This document shows positions 29,470 to 40,232 of a DNA stretch of 64,000 nucleotides, piece after piece. Position 1 is the first letter of the stretch. Each line of letters opens with the position of its first letter. The stretch is taken from the NCBI RefSeq assembly GCF_003144035.1, contig NZ_QFWT01000004.1, positions 1 through 64,000 on the forward strand, in the 5' to 3' direction. This DNA comes from Vibrio albus (GTDB lineage: Bacteria; Pseudomonadota; Gammaproteobacteria; Enterobacterales; Vibrionaceae). The translations under genes and the position numbers were made by a program. The notes below the pieces were generated by a model. The model made no database searches, had not been told where the DNA came from, and saw nothing but the letters and a program-made list of their open reading frames with translations.

Positions 29470-29931
29470 ATGGCGAATAAAACAAAACTACAGGTTGAAG
29501 CGATTAAAAATGGTTCCGTTATCGACCATATTCCAGCCCATATTGGTATTAAAGTACTGAAGCTATTCGGTATGGATACCAGCAATCAGCGCATCACTAT
29601 GGGCTTAAACCTGCCTTCTTCTGCTCTTGGAGCAAAAGACCTGATCAAAGTTGAAAATACGTATGTGACTGAAGAGCAGGCTAATCAACTCGCGTTGTAT
29701 GCGCCTCATGCTACCGTCAACCAGATAGAAAACTATGAAGTAACGAAAAAGCTGGTTCTTTCTCTTCCTGATCAGATTAAAGGGGTGTTCAAATGCCCGA
29801 ACACCAACTGCATTACGCACGGTGAACCAGTAGAAAGCAGCTTTAGTGTTATTGTAAAACAGGACGATATCCGCCTGAAATGCAAATATTGTGAAAAAGT
29901 ATTCTCCCGCGAGATCATGACTGAAAATTAA
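29470..29931 (+). CDS. pyrI: Aspartate carbamoyltransferase regulatory chain
   Basis: 153 residues. Binds CTP or ATP at its N-terminal allosteric domain (1-100) and contacts PyrB through a C-terminal zinc domain. The four zinc cysteines are visible: two in CPNTNC and two in CKYC, near residues 109-141. GGAGGAATC gives a strong ribosome binding site. Second gene of pyrBI, followed by a weak hairpin. Confidence 0.97.
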   Translation: MANKTKLQVEAIKNGSVIDHIPAHIGIKVLKLFGMDTSNQRITMGLNLPSSALGAKDLIKVENTYVTEEQANQLALYAPHATVNQIENYEVTKKLVLSLPDQIKGVFKCPNTNCITHGEPVESSFSVIVKQDDIRLKCKYCEKVFSREIMTEN

Positions 29932-30231
29932 TGCCAGTCAGATAGAGCTCTGCCAGGGGCTCTGTCTTCTTTTCCTTCCCCCTTCCGGATAAAACTCACT
30001 AGACAGCGCATAACAATTCAGTTTATTCATCCGATAAAAATAAAAAGTACAGCATATTATTTGGTGAGCTATATCAATAAATCCCTGTCACCCCACTGAT
30101 ACAATTAACAAGTTGTTAAAAATGCGCCATCAAACATAACAAAGAATCTTAACAGCGCACTCTATATACCACTGTACTCAAGCTGCCTGAATCGTATTCA
30201 CAGCGTTTATTTCGGCTACAAGGAATCGACA
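29932..30231 (+). promoter_or_regulatory. 300-base gap upstream of the ArgR-type gene
   Basis: No gene. At 29940-29972 a GATAGAGC/GCTCTGTC hairpin with a pyrimidine tail is a weak pyrI terminator. At 30188-30200, TGAATCGTATTCA is a perfect ARG half-site pair with a spacer one base shorter than the standard box, 32 bases before the ArgR-type start, suggesting autoregulation. Confidence 0.45.
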
Positions 30232-30738
30232 ATGTCTTGCTTAGATATTTCTGATCTGACCCATGCTGCCCATCAGGATACACTCCACGATGATAATATT
30301 ACCGCAGCCTGCAAACGCCTGTTACAACAACAAAGTTTCACTACTCAGGACGATATTCGTGAGGCCCTGATTAAACAGGGGTTTCATGATGTCAGCCAGT
30401 CGACGGTCTCCCGTCTGTTATCCCGTCTGGGCGTCGCGAAAGTGCCTAACGCTTACGGCAAAAAAGTCTACTGCCTTACAGTGGAAAATGAAGGTGTCAG
30501 AGTCAACTCTTCCATCTCATCACAGATAGAATTCATCACTCATAACCAGTTGGTTGTTGTGGTCCGGACTCATCCAGGTTGCGCTCAGCTGGTCGCACGA
30601 CTCATTGACGTAGAGCCGCACCAAGAGATATTAGGCACCGTCGGCGGCAACGACACCGTGATGGTCGCCCCCAAAGATATCAACCGTATTGAGGCTTGTG
30701 AAAAAGTCGTCCGGGTAAGGCTTGGCATTCCGAACTGA
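30232..30738 (+). CDS. ArgR-family regulator, divergent paralogue
   Basis: 168 residues, slightly longer than typical ArgR (about 156). The N-terminal winged helix (about 20-85) contains TTQDDIREALIKQGFHDVSQ and QSTVSRLLSRLGVAKVPNAYGKK, matching the ArgR DNA-binding domain. The C-terminal hexamerisation and arginine-binding domain has VVRTHPGCAQLVARLIDVE and GTVGGNDTVMVAP, where canonical ArgR has a GDDT-type motif. The usual vibrio argR sits beside mdh and starts differently, so I read this as a second, pathway-specific ArgR that probably controls the adjacent deiminase genes. The possible autoregulatory site supports this. Calling it argR outright would be unsafe. Confidence 0.85.
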   Translation: MSCLDISDLTHAAHQDTLHDDNITAACKRLLQQQSFTTQDDIREALIKQGFHDVSQSTVSRLLSRLGVAKVPNAYGKKVYCLTVENEGVRVNSSISSQIEFITHNQLVVVVRTHPGCAQLVARLIDVEPHQEILGTVGGNDTVMVAPKDINRIEACEKVVRVRLGIPN

Positions 30739-30879
30739 TAATTTTCCTTCTATATAAAAAGCCATTGACCTGTCAGGCCTGTGGTTGCAAACTGTCTGCC
30801 GGAGAAGAAATAGCAATTCCGGCACTGACCTAATCATTCTTGCTGGAATTGGTATAAGGACATTGAAAAAGGAAAAATA

Positions 30880-31272
30880 ATGACTAAAGTTTTACATACT
30901 GATCAGGCACCAGCTGCAATTGGCCCATATGTTCAGGGCGTGGATCTGGGTAATATGGTGATGACCTCAGGTCAAATCCCGGTGATCCCGACAACCGGTG
31001 AAATCGTATCGGAAGATGTGGCTAAACAGGCTCGTCAGTCTCTGGATAATGTGAAAGCGGTGGTTGAGTCTTCAGGCCTGTCTGTCGGTGACATTGTAAA
31101 AATGACAGTATTTGTAAAAGATCTGGGTGATTTCGGTACAGTTAACGAAGTATACGGAAACTTCTTTGACGAGCACGGCGTCGCGAACTACCCGGCTCGT
31201 TCTTGTGTCGAAGTTGCCCGCCTGCCGAAAGATGTGAAGATCGAGATTGAAGCCATCGCGGTTCGTAAATAA
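30880..31272 (+). CDS. ridA: RidA family 2-iminobutanoate/2-iminopropanoate deaminase
   Basis: 130 residues, cytosolic. Hydrolyses reactive imines such as 2-aminoacrylate released by PLP enzymes. The family signature is near the C-terminus (YPARSCVEVARLPKDVKIEIEAIA, read in two parts), including the conserved Arg of PARSCVEV that contacts the substrate carboxylate. GPYVQGV and TSGQIPV near the N-terminus also match. Often linked to pyrBI in gammaproteobacteria. Its 3' end runs straight into a heptamer-repeat element. Confidence 0.95.
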   Translation: MTKVLHTDQAPAAIGPYVQGVDLGNMVMTSGQIPVIPTTGEIVSEDVAKQARQSLDNVKAVVESSGLSVGDIVKMTVFVKDLGDFGTVNEVYGNFFDEHGVANYPARSCVEVARLPKDVKIEIEAIAVRK

Positions 31273-31275
31273 GAC

Positions 31276-31420
31276 TAGAGGCTAGAGGCTAGAGGCTAGA
31301 GGCTAGAGGCTAGAGGCTAGAGGCTAGAGGCTAGAGGCTAGAAAGAATACAGAGCGCTTCGCTTTAAGAATACAGAAAACCCAATAATAGAGTCCTCGGA
31401 TCAATTATTGGGTTTTCTAG
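31276..31420. repeat. Heptamer/hairpin dispersed element, copy 1
   Basis: Nine tandem TAGAGGC heptamers (31276-31338) start three bases after the ridA stop. They are followed by ACAGAGCGCTTCGCTTT (31349-31365) and a 14-bp perfect hairpin, GAAAACCCAATAAT (31375-31388) with ATTATTGGGTTTTC (31404-31417). The right arm is reduced to CTAG. It lies between convergent ridA and plsC and probably ends both transcripts. Confidence 0.85.
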
Positions 31421-31442
31421 TTTCTGTAATCTGAAGTCTTCG

Positions 31443-32177
31443 TTATTTCCCGCCCGCATTCAGCTTATCAACCTCAGCATCCAGCTCTGCCAGTTTTTCC
31501 TTCATCTCATTGCGGCATTGTGTTGCCAGCTTACGTACATCAGCTTTAGTACAGCCTTCAGTGCTGATAGGCGGTAGCATTTCAACAATCACATGACCAT
31601 TATTCCATTTGTTCAGATGTAGCTTCCCTTGCGTCGTACTACATACGATAGGAATAATAGGTACACCGGCACCAACCGCGGTATGAAAAGCCCCGGTCTT
31701 AAACGGCAGTAAACCACGTCCGCGTGAACGGGTGCCTTCAGGGAACATCCAGACAGACAGATCGCTCTCTTTCATTTTCTGGATTACCTGCTCGATAGTG
31801 CCAACGGCTTTAGTACGATTAAAGCGATCGATCAGAATATTACCTGTCAGCCAGTAAATTTGCCCAAACAGAGGGATCCATAACAGGCTTTTTTTACCCA
31901 CCGTCACTACTTTAGGTGTCACAGCCGCGGATACAGTAAACAGATCCCAGGTATTCTGGTGATTCGCAATATACAGGTGCTGTCCACGCTCATAGGCGTC
32001 TTCCGGAAGGCGGAGGTGCAGCTTATACCCCAGAACACCAGCTATCCGGCTAAACAGGCGACCGATAACAAAGACGTTTTTCGGATTGCGCGGGCTTAAC
32101 AGGCAGTATCCACAGCCAAAAATAAACATAAGCACGGCAAAAATTGCGACAACAACAATACGCAACAGAGCAATCAT
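31443..32177 (-). CDS. plsC: 1-acyl-sn-glycerol-3-phosphate acyltransferase
   Basis: Inner-membrane enzyme making phosphatidic acid. It has 244 residues from ATG 32177, placed seven bases after GGAG; a frame two codons longer exists. An N-terminal hydrophobic anchor (about 1-30) precedes the acyltransferase domain with the catalytic HX4D motif NHQNTWD (His73, Asp78), the glycerophosphate-binding FPEGTRSRG, and VPIIPIV. It is separated from the upstream murA by a terminator. PlsY, which makes its substrate, is at 50.8 kb. Confidence 0.93.
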   Translation of the reverse strand: MIALLRIVVVAIFAVLMFIFGCGYCLLSPRNPKNVFVIGRLFSRIAGVLGYKLHLRLPEDAYERGQHLYIANHQNTWDLFTVSAAVTPKVVTVGKKSLLWIPLFGQIYWLTGNILIDRFNRTKAVGTIEQVIQKMKESDLSVWMFPEGTRSRGRGLLPFKTGAFHTAVGAGVPIIPIVCSTTQGKLHLNKWNNGHVIVEMLPPISTEGCTKADVRKLATQCRNEMKEKLAELDAEVDKLNAGGK

Positions 32178-32215
32178 TTTCATTCTCCAGGAGAACTATA
32201 CCAATGGTCCAAACT

Positions 32216-32246
32216 AAAAAAGCCGAAACCTTAAGATTTCGGCTTT
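32216..32246 (-). terminator. Terminator of the mla-murA operon
   Basis: AAAGCCGAAA (32219-32228) pairs with TTTCGGCTTT (32237-32246). On the minus strand the stem is followed by a T run. It lies 16 bases after the murA stop. Confidence 0.88.
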
Positions 32247-32261
32247 CACTATGAAAGAATG

Positions 32262-33536
<1,275 letters not shown>

Positions 33537-33791
33537 TTAAAGAGACATCAGTTTTTTGTCGCGCTCCCACTCTTCCGGAGTGAACGCTTTTATAGAGACT
33601 GCATGTATATCATTGTTCTGGATATGTTCCATCAACGGGCCGTAAATTAATTGTTGTTTTTTGACCCGGCTCATTCCTTCAAAGCAGGCATCTACGGCAA
33701 TCACTTCAAACTGACTGCCATCACCTTTTACATGAATTTCCTGCAACGAGAGTGCAGCATCTAAAACTTGCTTAACTACAGCGGGTTCCAT
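33537..33791 (-). CDS. ibaG: BolA-family protein IbaG
   Basis: 84 residues, a small BolA-like protein associated with monothiol glutaredoxin and Fe-S or stress functions. The family motif is [24 protein letters not shown], read in two parts, followed by [14 protein letters not shown]. The cysteine in the loop (DACFEG) replaces the His seen in BolA, as in other IbaG/YrbA proteins. Its place between mlaB and murA is the conserved one. Confidence 0.93.
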   Translation of the reverse strand: MEPAVVKQVLDAALSLQEIHVKGDGSQFEVIAVDACFEGMSRVKKQQLIYGPLMEHIQNNDIHAVSIKAFTPEEWERDKKLMSL

Positions 33792-33802
33792 TTACTAACC
33801 TT

Positions 33803-34129
33803 TTATTCTTTGGATATGTTTGTTGTTTTGATATGTTCTGACATCATACCTTCGATGTTACTGAGCTGAAACAGTGTATGCATCTGTTCAGGCACAAAGC
33901 TCAGTATTATATGACAACTGTCAGTTTTCGCACGCTCAATCAAATGGAGTAACATCACCATTCCAGCAGAATCTACCCGATTTACCTGCTCCATAGATAT
34001 TTCTACTTCATAACCCTTCGGCTTCCAGGTATTTAGGTGCGCCCAGAGTGCAGGAATCGTTTCCCGGGTGAGTTCACCGGAAAGCCAATACAAATGAGGG
34101 GACTTCTGCTGCCACTGAGTGCAACTCAT
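33803..34129 (-). CDS. mlaB: MlaB STAS-domain protein
   Basis: 108 residues. Cytoplasmic STAS-domain subunit that stabilises the MlaFE ABC transporter of the phospholipid asymmetry pathway. The diagnostic motif is NRVDSAGMVMLLHLI, with the STAS Ser in DSAG. Its start overlaps the mlaC stop by four bases, and ibaG follows after 11 bases. Confidence 0.9.
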   Translation of the reverse strand: MSCTQWQQKSPHLYWLSGELTRETIPALWAHLNTWKPKGYEVEISMEQVNRVDSAGMVMLLHLIERAKTDSCHIILSFVPEQMHTLFQLSNIEGMMSEHIKTTNISKE

Positions 34130-34797
34130 TGCTGACTGTCCTGTTTACTGTCAAAACTAATGGGTAAAGCGGCAAGACGCGCCAGCTCTTTGCTTACCGC
34201 CGGAATCCCGTCTTTACGGATCACACCATTCCATTCAGACTGCTTACTGGACAACATACTGATACCTTCAGCCACCATATCAAACGCTTCCCATTCACTG
34301 GATTTTTTATCTTTACGCAGCTTGAACTCAATTTTGATATTGGGTCTTGGAGCATCAATGATATCCAGCTTAATCGTCACAATTCGTCTGTCGTCAGGAA
34401 TGGACGGTTTAGGTTCAAACTCAACTGACTGATCGGTGTATAGCGTCAGCGCCTGAGCATAAGTCGTGACTAAATACTTCTCAAATGCCGTGATAAATTC
34501 TTTTACGTCGGAGCGGTCTGCACCTTTCAGATGAGGTCCAAGCAATTTCAGAGCCGCATACTGATAGTTAACGTACGGCATCAGCTCTTCTTTCACGACG
34601 GTTTTCAGAAGATTAGGATCAGCCTGAATTTGTTCCTTCTCAGACTTCAGACGATCAAAGGTCTTTTCTGCCACGATCTTGATCATTTCATAAGGCTGGG
34701 TTTTATCCACCACCTGCTGAGCCAACAGCGGTGTGCTGGCCGATAACAACGCAATGCAAGCTAAAAATCTCACCGCCCGCTTATACCATTTCATCAT
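34126..34797 (-). CDS. mlaC: MlaC periplasmic phospholipid-binding protein
   Basis: 223 residues with a signal peptide (KRAVRFLACIALLSASTPLLAQ, cleaved after LLA). Shuttles phospholipid between the outer-membrane MlaA complex and inner-membrane MlaFEDB. Typical features: YVNYQYAALKLLG and FITAFEKYLVTTYAQAL, then KIEFKLRKDKKSSEWEAFDMV in pieces. It shares the ATGA overlap with mlaD upstream. Confidence 0.94.
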   Translation of the reverse strand: MMKWYKRAVRFLACIALLSASTPLLAQQVVDKTQPYEMIKIVAEKTFDRLKSEKEQIQADPNLLKTVVKEELMPYVNYQYAALKLLGPHLKGADRSDVKEFITAFEKYLVTTYAQALTLYTDQSVEFEPKPSIPDDRRIVTIKLDIIDAPRPNIKIEFKLRKDKKSSEWEAFDMVAEGISMLSSKQSEWNGVIRKDGIPAVSKELARLAALPISFDSKQDSQQ

Positions 34798-35279
34798 TTT
34801 GATGCCTCCCCGGAGCCATTTATACTGTAGAGTACCTGGCCAATCAGATCTTCCAGTACCAGAGCGGATTTAGTGTCCTCGATGAAATCGCCATCACCAA
34901 GCATCTCAATATCGTCCATCACAAAACCTGGAATCAGGCTCACGTACTGTTCACCAATCAGACCGGAAGTCAGGATCTCTGCACTGGACGTTTCAGGGAA
35001 ATGTCCATACTCTTCACTAATATCAAGAGTGACAACAGGGACATAATTTTCTGAATCCAGAGAAATCTGACTGACCCGGCCAACCACAACGCCACCGATT
35101 TTAACGGGTGACCGTACTTTCAGGCTGCCGATATTATCAAAATACGCTTTTAACTGATAACTGTCGTTCGAGCCCAGCCCTGTTACGTTAGCGACTTTGA
35201 AGATCATAACCAGTACAGCAATGACACCAGCCAGAACAAATCCGCCCACCATCAATTCTAATTTTCTTGTCTGTTGCAT
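34794..35279 (-). CDS. mlaD: MlaD MCE-domain protein
   Basis: 161 residues. One N-terminal TM helix (about 8-28) anchors a single MCE domain (about 38-120) that forms a hexameric ring on the periplasmic side of the Mla transporter. The MCE signature is FDNIGSLKVRSPVKIGGVVVG followed by TSGLIGEQYVSLIPG, read in parts. The C-terminal helix (LVLEDLIGQVLYSING) lines the pore in the family. Two bases after mlaE. Confidence 0.95.
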   Translation of the reverse strand: MQQTRKLELMVGGFVLAGVIAVLVMIFKVANVTGLGSNDSYQLKAYFDNIGSLKVRSPVKIGGVVVGRVSQISLDSENYVPVVTLDISEEYGHFPETSSAEILTSGLIGEQYVSLIPGFVMDDIEMLGDGDFIEDTKSALVLEDLIGQVLYSINGSGEASK

Positions 35280-35281
35280 GT

Positions 35282-36073
35282 TTAATTCCCGAACATCAAT
35301 GCGGTCAGAACAAAGTCTAACCCTAATACAGCTAACGAAGAGTGCACCACGGTTCTCGTGGTTGCTTTACTGATACCTTCAGAAGTCGGCACTGCATCAT
35401 AACCATTAAAAAGCGCAATCCAAGTCACCGTGATGGCAAATACAATACATTTAACCAAACTATTACCAATATCATACCCTAGCTCAACAGAGGCTTGCAT
35501 GGATGACCAGAAACTGCCGTGATCAATACCCTTCCAGTCCACACCGACCAGTTGCGCGCCCCAAATACCGACAGCCATGAAAATCATTGCCAACAAAGGC
35601 ATCGATATCAGCCCGGCCCAGAGACGAGGAGCAATAACTCGTTTCAGAGGGTCAACCGCCATCATTTCCAGGCTGGAAAGTTGCTCTGTTGCTTTCATCA
35701 GACCAATTTCGGCAGTCAAAGCCGACCCCGCCCGTCCGGCAAACAGCAATGCCGTCACGACAGGCCCGAGTTCACGCAGCAATGATAAAGCCACCATTTG
35801 CCCCAGGCTGCCTTCCGCTCCATAATCGATCAGCACTACAAACCCTTGCAGGCTCAGCACCATGCCGATAAACAAGCCTGATACCATAATAATAGCAACC
35901 GACTGTACCCCGACACTGTGTAGCTGCGTCAGCAATAGCGGAAAGTTTTTGACTGGCTGAGGTTTATACACCGTCGCCCCGAACAACATCAGGGATGCCT
36001 TTCCCCAGGCCCGACATAAGTGGAGCGTTCTGCTGCCGAGATTTTCCAGATAATCTAACAATCTATTACTCAT
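35282..36073 (-). CDS. mlaE: MlaE permease
   Basis: 263 residues from ATG 36073, which overlaps the mlaF stop by eight bases; a TTG two codons earlier is unlikely. Inner-membrane permease of the phospholipid-trafficking ABC transporter, with five or six hydrophobic segments and conserved [21 protein letters not shown] and [20 protein letters not shown] sequence (IAPRLWAG). Second gene of mlaFEDCB. Confidence 0.94.
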   Translation of the reverse strand: MSNRLLDYLENLGSRTLHLCRAWGKASLMLFGATVYKPQPVKNFPLLLTQLHSVGVQSVAIIMVSGLFIGMVLSLQGFVVLIDYGAEGSLGQMVALSLLRELGPVVTALLFAGRAGSALTAEIGLMKATEQLSSLEMMAVDPLKRVIAPRLWAGLISMPLLAMIFMAVGIWGAQLVGVDWKGIDHGSFWSSMQASVELGYDIGNSLVKCIVFAITVTWIALFNGYDAVPTSEGISKATTRTVVHSSLAVLGLDFVLTALMFGN

Positions 36074-36869
36074 GACCAAACAGGTCCTTACCTATACTTT
36101 CAGACGGGAAGCGGAAAGGCACAGGTCCATCGGCTTCCCCCTGTAGAAACTGCTGCACCATCGGATCCGGGTTTTCTCTTAATTCCTGAGGAGAACCAGA
36201 CGCAATGATCTTTCCGTTGGCCAGCAGATAAACATGATCCGCAATGCTCATGACCTCTGGCACATCATGGGATACCACAACAGACGTGACACCTAGCGCG
36301 TGATTCAAATTGCGGATCAGCTCCACCAGGACCCCCATAGTGATCGGATCCTGGCCGACAAACGGCTCATCGTACATGATCATTTCCGGATCAAGCGCAA
36401 TAGCCCGGGCCAGTGCAGCCCTTCTTGCCATACCGCCAGACAGCTCACTCGGCATCAGGGTATCCGCCCCACGCAGGCCAACCGCTTCCAGCTTTAACTT
36501 AACCAGAGTACGAATCAGTTCTTCAGGCAGTTGCGTATGCTCTCTCAGCGGAAAAGCGACGTTATCAAAGACATTCAGGTCCGTGAATAAAGCCCCCGAC
36601 TGGAAGAGCATGCTCATCTTTTTCCGGGCCTGATAAAGCTTTCGCCGGCTCAGCGTTGGGATATTTTCGCCATCAAACCAGATCTCCCCGGCTTCCGGGT
36701 AAATCTGTCCGCCAATCAAACGCAACAAGGTTGTTTTACCAATCCCGGAAGGCCCCATAATCGCAGTGACTTTTCCTTTGGGAACCTGCAGACTGACGTT
36801 GTCAAAGATTGCCCTTTCCCCCCGGGAAAAAGTCAGGTCTTTTATTGTGACTAAGTTCGTTGTTGTCAT
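36066..36869 (-). CDS. mlaF: MlaF ATP-binding protein
   Basis: 267 residues. ATPase of the Mla transporter on the cytoplasmic face. Walker A is [11 protein letters not shown], the ABC signature [17 protein letters not shown], Walker [13 protein letters not shown], and the switch His is in [10 protein letters not shown]. First gene of the operon; the promoter must lie in the 246-base divergent gap before yrbG. Confidence 0.96.
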   Translation of the reverse strand: MTTTNLVTIKDLTFSRGERAIFDNVSLQVPKGKVTAIMGPSGIGKTTLLRLIGGQIYPEAGEIWFDGENIPTLSRRKLYQARKKMSMLFQSGALFTDLNVFDNVAFPLREHTQLPEELIRTLVKLKLEAVGLRGADTLMPSELSGGMARRAALARAIALDPEMIMYDEPFVGQDPITMGVLVELIRNLNHALGVTSVVVSHDVPEVMSIADHVYLLANGKIIASGSPQELRENPDPMVQQFLQGEADGPVPFRFPSESIGKDLFGHE

Positions 36870-37115
36870 AGCTTCACTTAATTTGATTCATCCTGCTATA
36901 TACCGGCACATAGAGCAAATATCATCATATGCACTATGACAAAAGAGTAAAGTAAAGGTTTCGATTCTACCCCTAATTCGGTTAGAATGCGCTCTCTTTA
37001 TCAGGTTATAATGACTAAGGCGTGTTGGTTTTTCCAAACTTATCTTCCTTTTTATAACGCTAGACGTCAAAATTAGCGGTCACATGTTTAACGATATAAA
37101 TTTGTAGGAATCACC

Positions 37116-38081
37116 ATGCTTCAAGCCGTTGCGCTTCTTATTGTTGGCTTAATTTTTTTAGTATGGAGTGCGGACAAACTCGTCTATGGTGCAGCAGCAC
37201 TGGCGCGTAATGTCGGTATTTCGCCCCTGGTTATCGGTATGACTATTCTGGCGATGGGTTCGTCTGCGCCGGAAATGATGGTTTCTGCAACCGCGGCGTT
37301 GAGTGATAAATCAGACACTGCTGTCGGTAACGTTCTGGGATCGAATATCGCGAATATCGCCTTAATACTGGGTATTACTGCCATAATAAAGCCGCTTTCG
37401 ATCAGCTCTGCCGTCATTCGACGGGAGTTGCCATTAATGATTATTGTCACGTTAACGGCAGGGGCTCTGCTGTGGGACAGTTATCTCGGTTTCTATGAAG
37501 GGGTTTTACTGTTCGTTCTGTTTGCTACTTTTATTCTTACTATGCTGAATATCAGCCGTAAGGAAAAGACGCAGGGAGACGCCTTTCTGGAAGAACAGGA
37601 ATCAGAAATCCCTGACGGAGTCAGTAACCCTATGGCCGTCCTTTGGGTGATCGTTGGTCTGATTATTCTTCCGGTTGCCGCCGGCGTCCTTGTCGATAAT
37701 GCGGTCATCATTGCCAAATATTTCGGTATGAGCGATCTGGTGATCGGTCTGACCATTATCGCCATCGGCACCAGCCTTCCAGAGCTGGCAGCGTCGCTTG
37801 CGGGGGTTCTGAAAGGCGAAGACGATATGGCTGTCGGTAACATTATCGGCTCCAACGTATTTAATATACTTGCCGTGATGGGGATTCCGGGCATCGTAAA
37901 CCCTTCCCTGTTAAGTGAACACGCAATGGGACGCGACTTCTGGGTTATGCTGGCTGTGTCCATGCTTCTGGTTCTCTTTGCTCTGGGCAAATCCCGCAGC
38001 ATCAACCGTATTGAAGGTGGCCTGCTGTTCCTCTGTTTTGTAGGCTATCAGGCTTATCTATTCTTACATATGACCGCATAA
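37116..38081 (+). CDS. yrbG: Calcium/sodium antiporter YrbG
   Basis: 321 residues with ten hydrophobic segments in two homologous halves. Each half has an alpha repeat of the cation/Ca2+ exchanger family: MGSSAPEMMVSATAAL in the first, GTSLPELAASLAG in the second, each with the ion-binding Glu, and GNVLGSNIANI / GNIIGSNVFNI. Likely exports Ca2+ in exchange for Na+ or H+. First gene of the plus-strand run to kdsD, as in E. coli. Confidence 0.93.
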   Translation: MLQAVALLIVGLIFLVWSADKLVYGAAALARNVGISPLVIGMTILAMGSSAPEMMVSATAALSDKSDTAVGNVLGSNIANIALILGITAIIKPLSISSAVIRRELPLMIIVTLTAGALLWDSYLGFYEGVLLFVLFATFILTMLNISRKEKTQGDAFLEEQESEIPDGVSNPMAVLWVIVGLIILPVAAGVLVDNAVIIAKYFGMSDLVIGLTIIAIGTSLPELAASLAGVLKGEDDMAVGNIIGSNVFNILAVMGIPGIVNPSLLSEHAMGRDFWVMLAVSMLLVLFALGKSRSINRIEGGLLFLCFVGYQAYLFLHMTA

Positions 38082-38097
38082 TTAGGAGTGTCATTGA

Positions 38098-39084
38098 ATG
38101 TCAGGTTGTGATTCAACGTCTTCTTTTGACTATATCAGTGCAGCAAACGAGGTTCTGAATACCGAAATTGATGCACTTCAGCAGCTGTCCCAGTATATCA
38201 ACGATGATTTCTGTCAGGCATGCGACCTTATTTTGCATAACAAAGGCAAGGTCGTTGTGATGGGTATGGGTAAATCCGGTCATATCGGCAATAAACTGGC
38301 GGCCACGCTGGCCAGTACCGGCACTTCAGCGTTTTTTGTCCATCCCGGAGAGGCCGCACACGGTGATCTGGGGATGATCGAGGCGGGAGATATTGTTATC
38401 GCCATCTCTAACTCCGGTGAATCTCACGAAATACTGTCGCTGTTCCCTGTGCTGAAAAGACTGAATATCCGTATTATCAGTATGACTGGCAATCCACAAT
38501 CCAATATGGCTAAGCTGGCGGATGTGCATTTACAAATCACAGTACCAAAAGAAGCTTGTCCTCTGGGATTGGCTCCCACCAGCAGCACGACAGCGACACT
38601 GGTGATGGGGGATGCTCTGGCCGTTGCCCTGCTTCAGGCTCGAGGATTTACTGCGGAAGATTTTGCCCTGTCACACCCGGGCGGCGCGCTGGGACGCAAG
38701 CTGCTGATGAAGCTGGAAGACATCATGCATACCGGAGACGCTTTGCCAAAAGTGTCGCCAGATGCGCTGATCAAACACGCATTAATGGAAATATCGCAGA
38801 AAGGGCTCGGTGTGACGGCTATTGTTGATGATAATGATGCTGTGATTGGTATTTTCACTGACGGTGATTTACGCCGGATGCTGGATAAGCAAATCGATAT
38901 TCATACCACCAAAATCAGTGAAGTCATGACCTGTAACCCAACCGTTGCCTCCCCCTCATTACTGGCCGTGGAAGGGGTCAACATTATGCAGGACAAAAGC
39001 ATTACCTCCCTTCTGCTGAGTGAAGACGATAAACTGGTGGGCATCGTTCATATGCATGACCTGCTGAAAGCAGGCGTAATGTGA
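38098..39084 (+). CDS. kdsD: Arabinose-5-phosphate isomerase
   Basis: 328 residues. Converts ribulose 5-phosphate to arabinose 5-phosphate, the precursor of KDO for LPS. The SIS domain (about 40-180) contains VVMGMGKSGHIGNKLAATLAS and ISNSGESHEI, and is followed by two CBS domains (about 205-328, with DIMHTGDALP and IGIFTDGDLRRML). Upstream of kdsC, an earlier-acting step in the same pathway. Confidence 0.96.
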   Translation: MSGCDSTSSFDYISAANEVLNTEIDALQQLSQYINDDFCQACDLILHNKGKVVVMGMGKSGHIGNKLAATLASTGTSAFFVHPGEAAHGDLGMIEAGDIVIAISNSGESHEILSLFPVLKRLNIRIISMTGNPQSNMAKLADVHLQITVPKEACPLGLAPTSSTTATLVMGDALAVALLQARGFTAEDFALSHPGGALGRKLLMKLEDIMHTGDALPKVSPDALIKHALMEISQKGLGVTAIVDDNDAVIGIFTDGDLRRMLDKQIDIHTTKISEVMTCNPTVASPSLLAVEGVNIMQDKSITSLLLSEDDKLVGIVHMHDLLKAGVM

Positions 39085-39114
39085 CCGGCAACACCAGAAA
39101 ATAAGAGAAAGACT

Positions 39115-39672
39115 ATGTCCGAAATAGTTTCGACCCTTTATGGATCTGTTGATAAACAAGTATTCGACATCGCCAGAAACATTAAGCTGCTGATTTGTGA
39201 TGTTGATGGTGTGTTTTCTGACGGCCTAATCTATATGGGTAATCAGGGAGAAGAGTTAAAAACCTTCCATACCCGGGATGGCTACGGAGTAAAATCTCTG
39301 ATGAAGGCCGGAATCGACATTGCGATTATCACCGGACGTCGCTCTCAGATTGTAGAAAATCGAATGCAGGCGCTGGGCATATCCCTTATCTATCAAGGTC
39401 AGGACAACAAACTTCAGGCGTATCAGGATATCTGTACCAAACTGGGCGTATCCCCTGAACATACGGGCTATATTGGCGATGATCTGATCGACTGGCCTGT
39501 TATGGAAAAAGTGGCATTACAAGTTTGCGTGGCAGACGGACACCCTTTACTGGCAAAACGTGCCAACTACGTAACCACCATTAAAGGCGGTCACGGTGCG
39601 GTTCGTGAGGTGTGTGATCTTATCCTTCAGGCACGTAATGAACTGGATGTGCACAAAGGCTTAAGCATATGA
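39115..39672 (+). CDS. kdsC: KDO-8-phosphate phosphatase
   Basis: 185 residues, HAD-superfamily phosphatase without a cap domain, releasing KDO for lipid A glycosylation. The nucleophile Asp is in ICDVDGVFSDG, the Ser/Thr motif in IITGRRSQIVENR and the acidic motif in YIGDDLIDWPVM. Its stop overlaps the lptC start by four bases. Confidence 0.95.
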   Translation: MSEIVSTLYGSVDKQVFDIARNIKLLICDVDGVFSDGLIYMGNQGEELKTFHTRDGYGVKSLMKAGIDIAIITGRRSQIVENRMQALGISLIYQGQDNKLQAYQDICTKLGVSPEHTGYIGDDLIDWPVMEKVALQVCVADGHPLLAKRANYVTTIKGGHGAVREVCDLILQARNELDVHKGLSI

Positions 39673-40232
39673 GTTTCAAACGTATTATTTACTTAATACT
39701 GATGATAGTTGCCGGATACTCTGTGTACTACCTGTATAATGGACAGAGTGAAGAGTTAGTTCAGGTTCCGTCCAGCTCTGAACTACCTGCACTAAGCGGC
39801 CATGATATAGAGAATATTACTTATAACGAAGATGGCATCCGAAGTTACCGAGTCGTTTCTAAGTTACTCGAACATTATGCAAAAAGCGGAGACACTGTAT
39901 TTGAGTTTCCGGCTCTTTCCGTCTACCGTGACGGACAAACAGAAGAATGGCGGATTACCGCTGACCATGGCGTACTGGATAAAAACCAGATTCTTACATT
40001 ATACGGCAATGTATTAGCAGAAAACCTTTTACCTGAAGCCAGCTTCGATACAATGGCGACAGAAAAACTGCTTATTCATCTAACAAACCGAAATTTTTGG
40101 GCTGACAGCCAGGTTTTACTCGCAGGTCCTGACTTTGAAACGAAAGGACAGAAGATGAAAGGAAACTTCAGCGATAATACCGCCACCCTTTATGACAGAG
40201 TACAAGGCAGATATGAAACTCTCACACCTTAG
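39669..40232 (+). CDS. lptC: LPS export protein LptC
   Basis: 187 residues. Bitopic inner-membrane protein with one N-terminal TM helix (about 5-23) and a periplasmic beta-jellyroll that takes LPS from LptB2FG and hands it to LptA. Conserved stretches are WRITADHGVLDKNQILTLYG and DTMATEKLLIHL. Its 3' end overlaps lptA by 20 bases. Confidence 0.93.
   Translation: MSFKRIIYLILMIVAGYSVYYLYNGQSEELVQVPSSSELPALSGHDIENITYNEDGIRSYRVVSKLLEHYAKSGDTVFEFPALSVYRDGQTEEWRITADHGVLDKNQILTLYGNVLAENLLPEASFDTMATEKLLIHLTNRNFWADSQVLLAGPDFETKGQKMKGNFSDNTATLYDRVQGRYETLTP

Noticed and set aside
31276..31338. Tandem heptamers as a CRISPR or minisatellite-coding gene
   Set aside because: Units are seven bases with no spacers and no cas genes nearby; the same arrays recur with other hairpins at gene ends, so they belong to a dispersed element.
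36888..37070. 60-codon minus-strand frame in the mlaF-yrbG gap
   Set aside because: It occupies the region that must hold two divergent promoters, with no similarity to known proteins.
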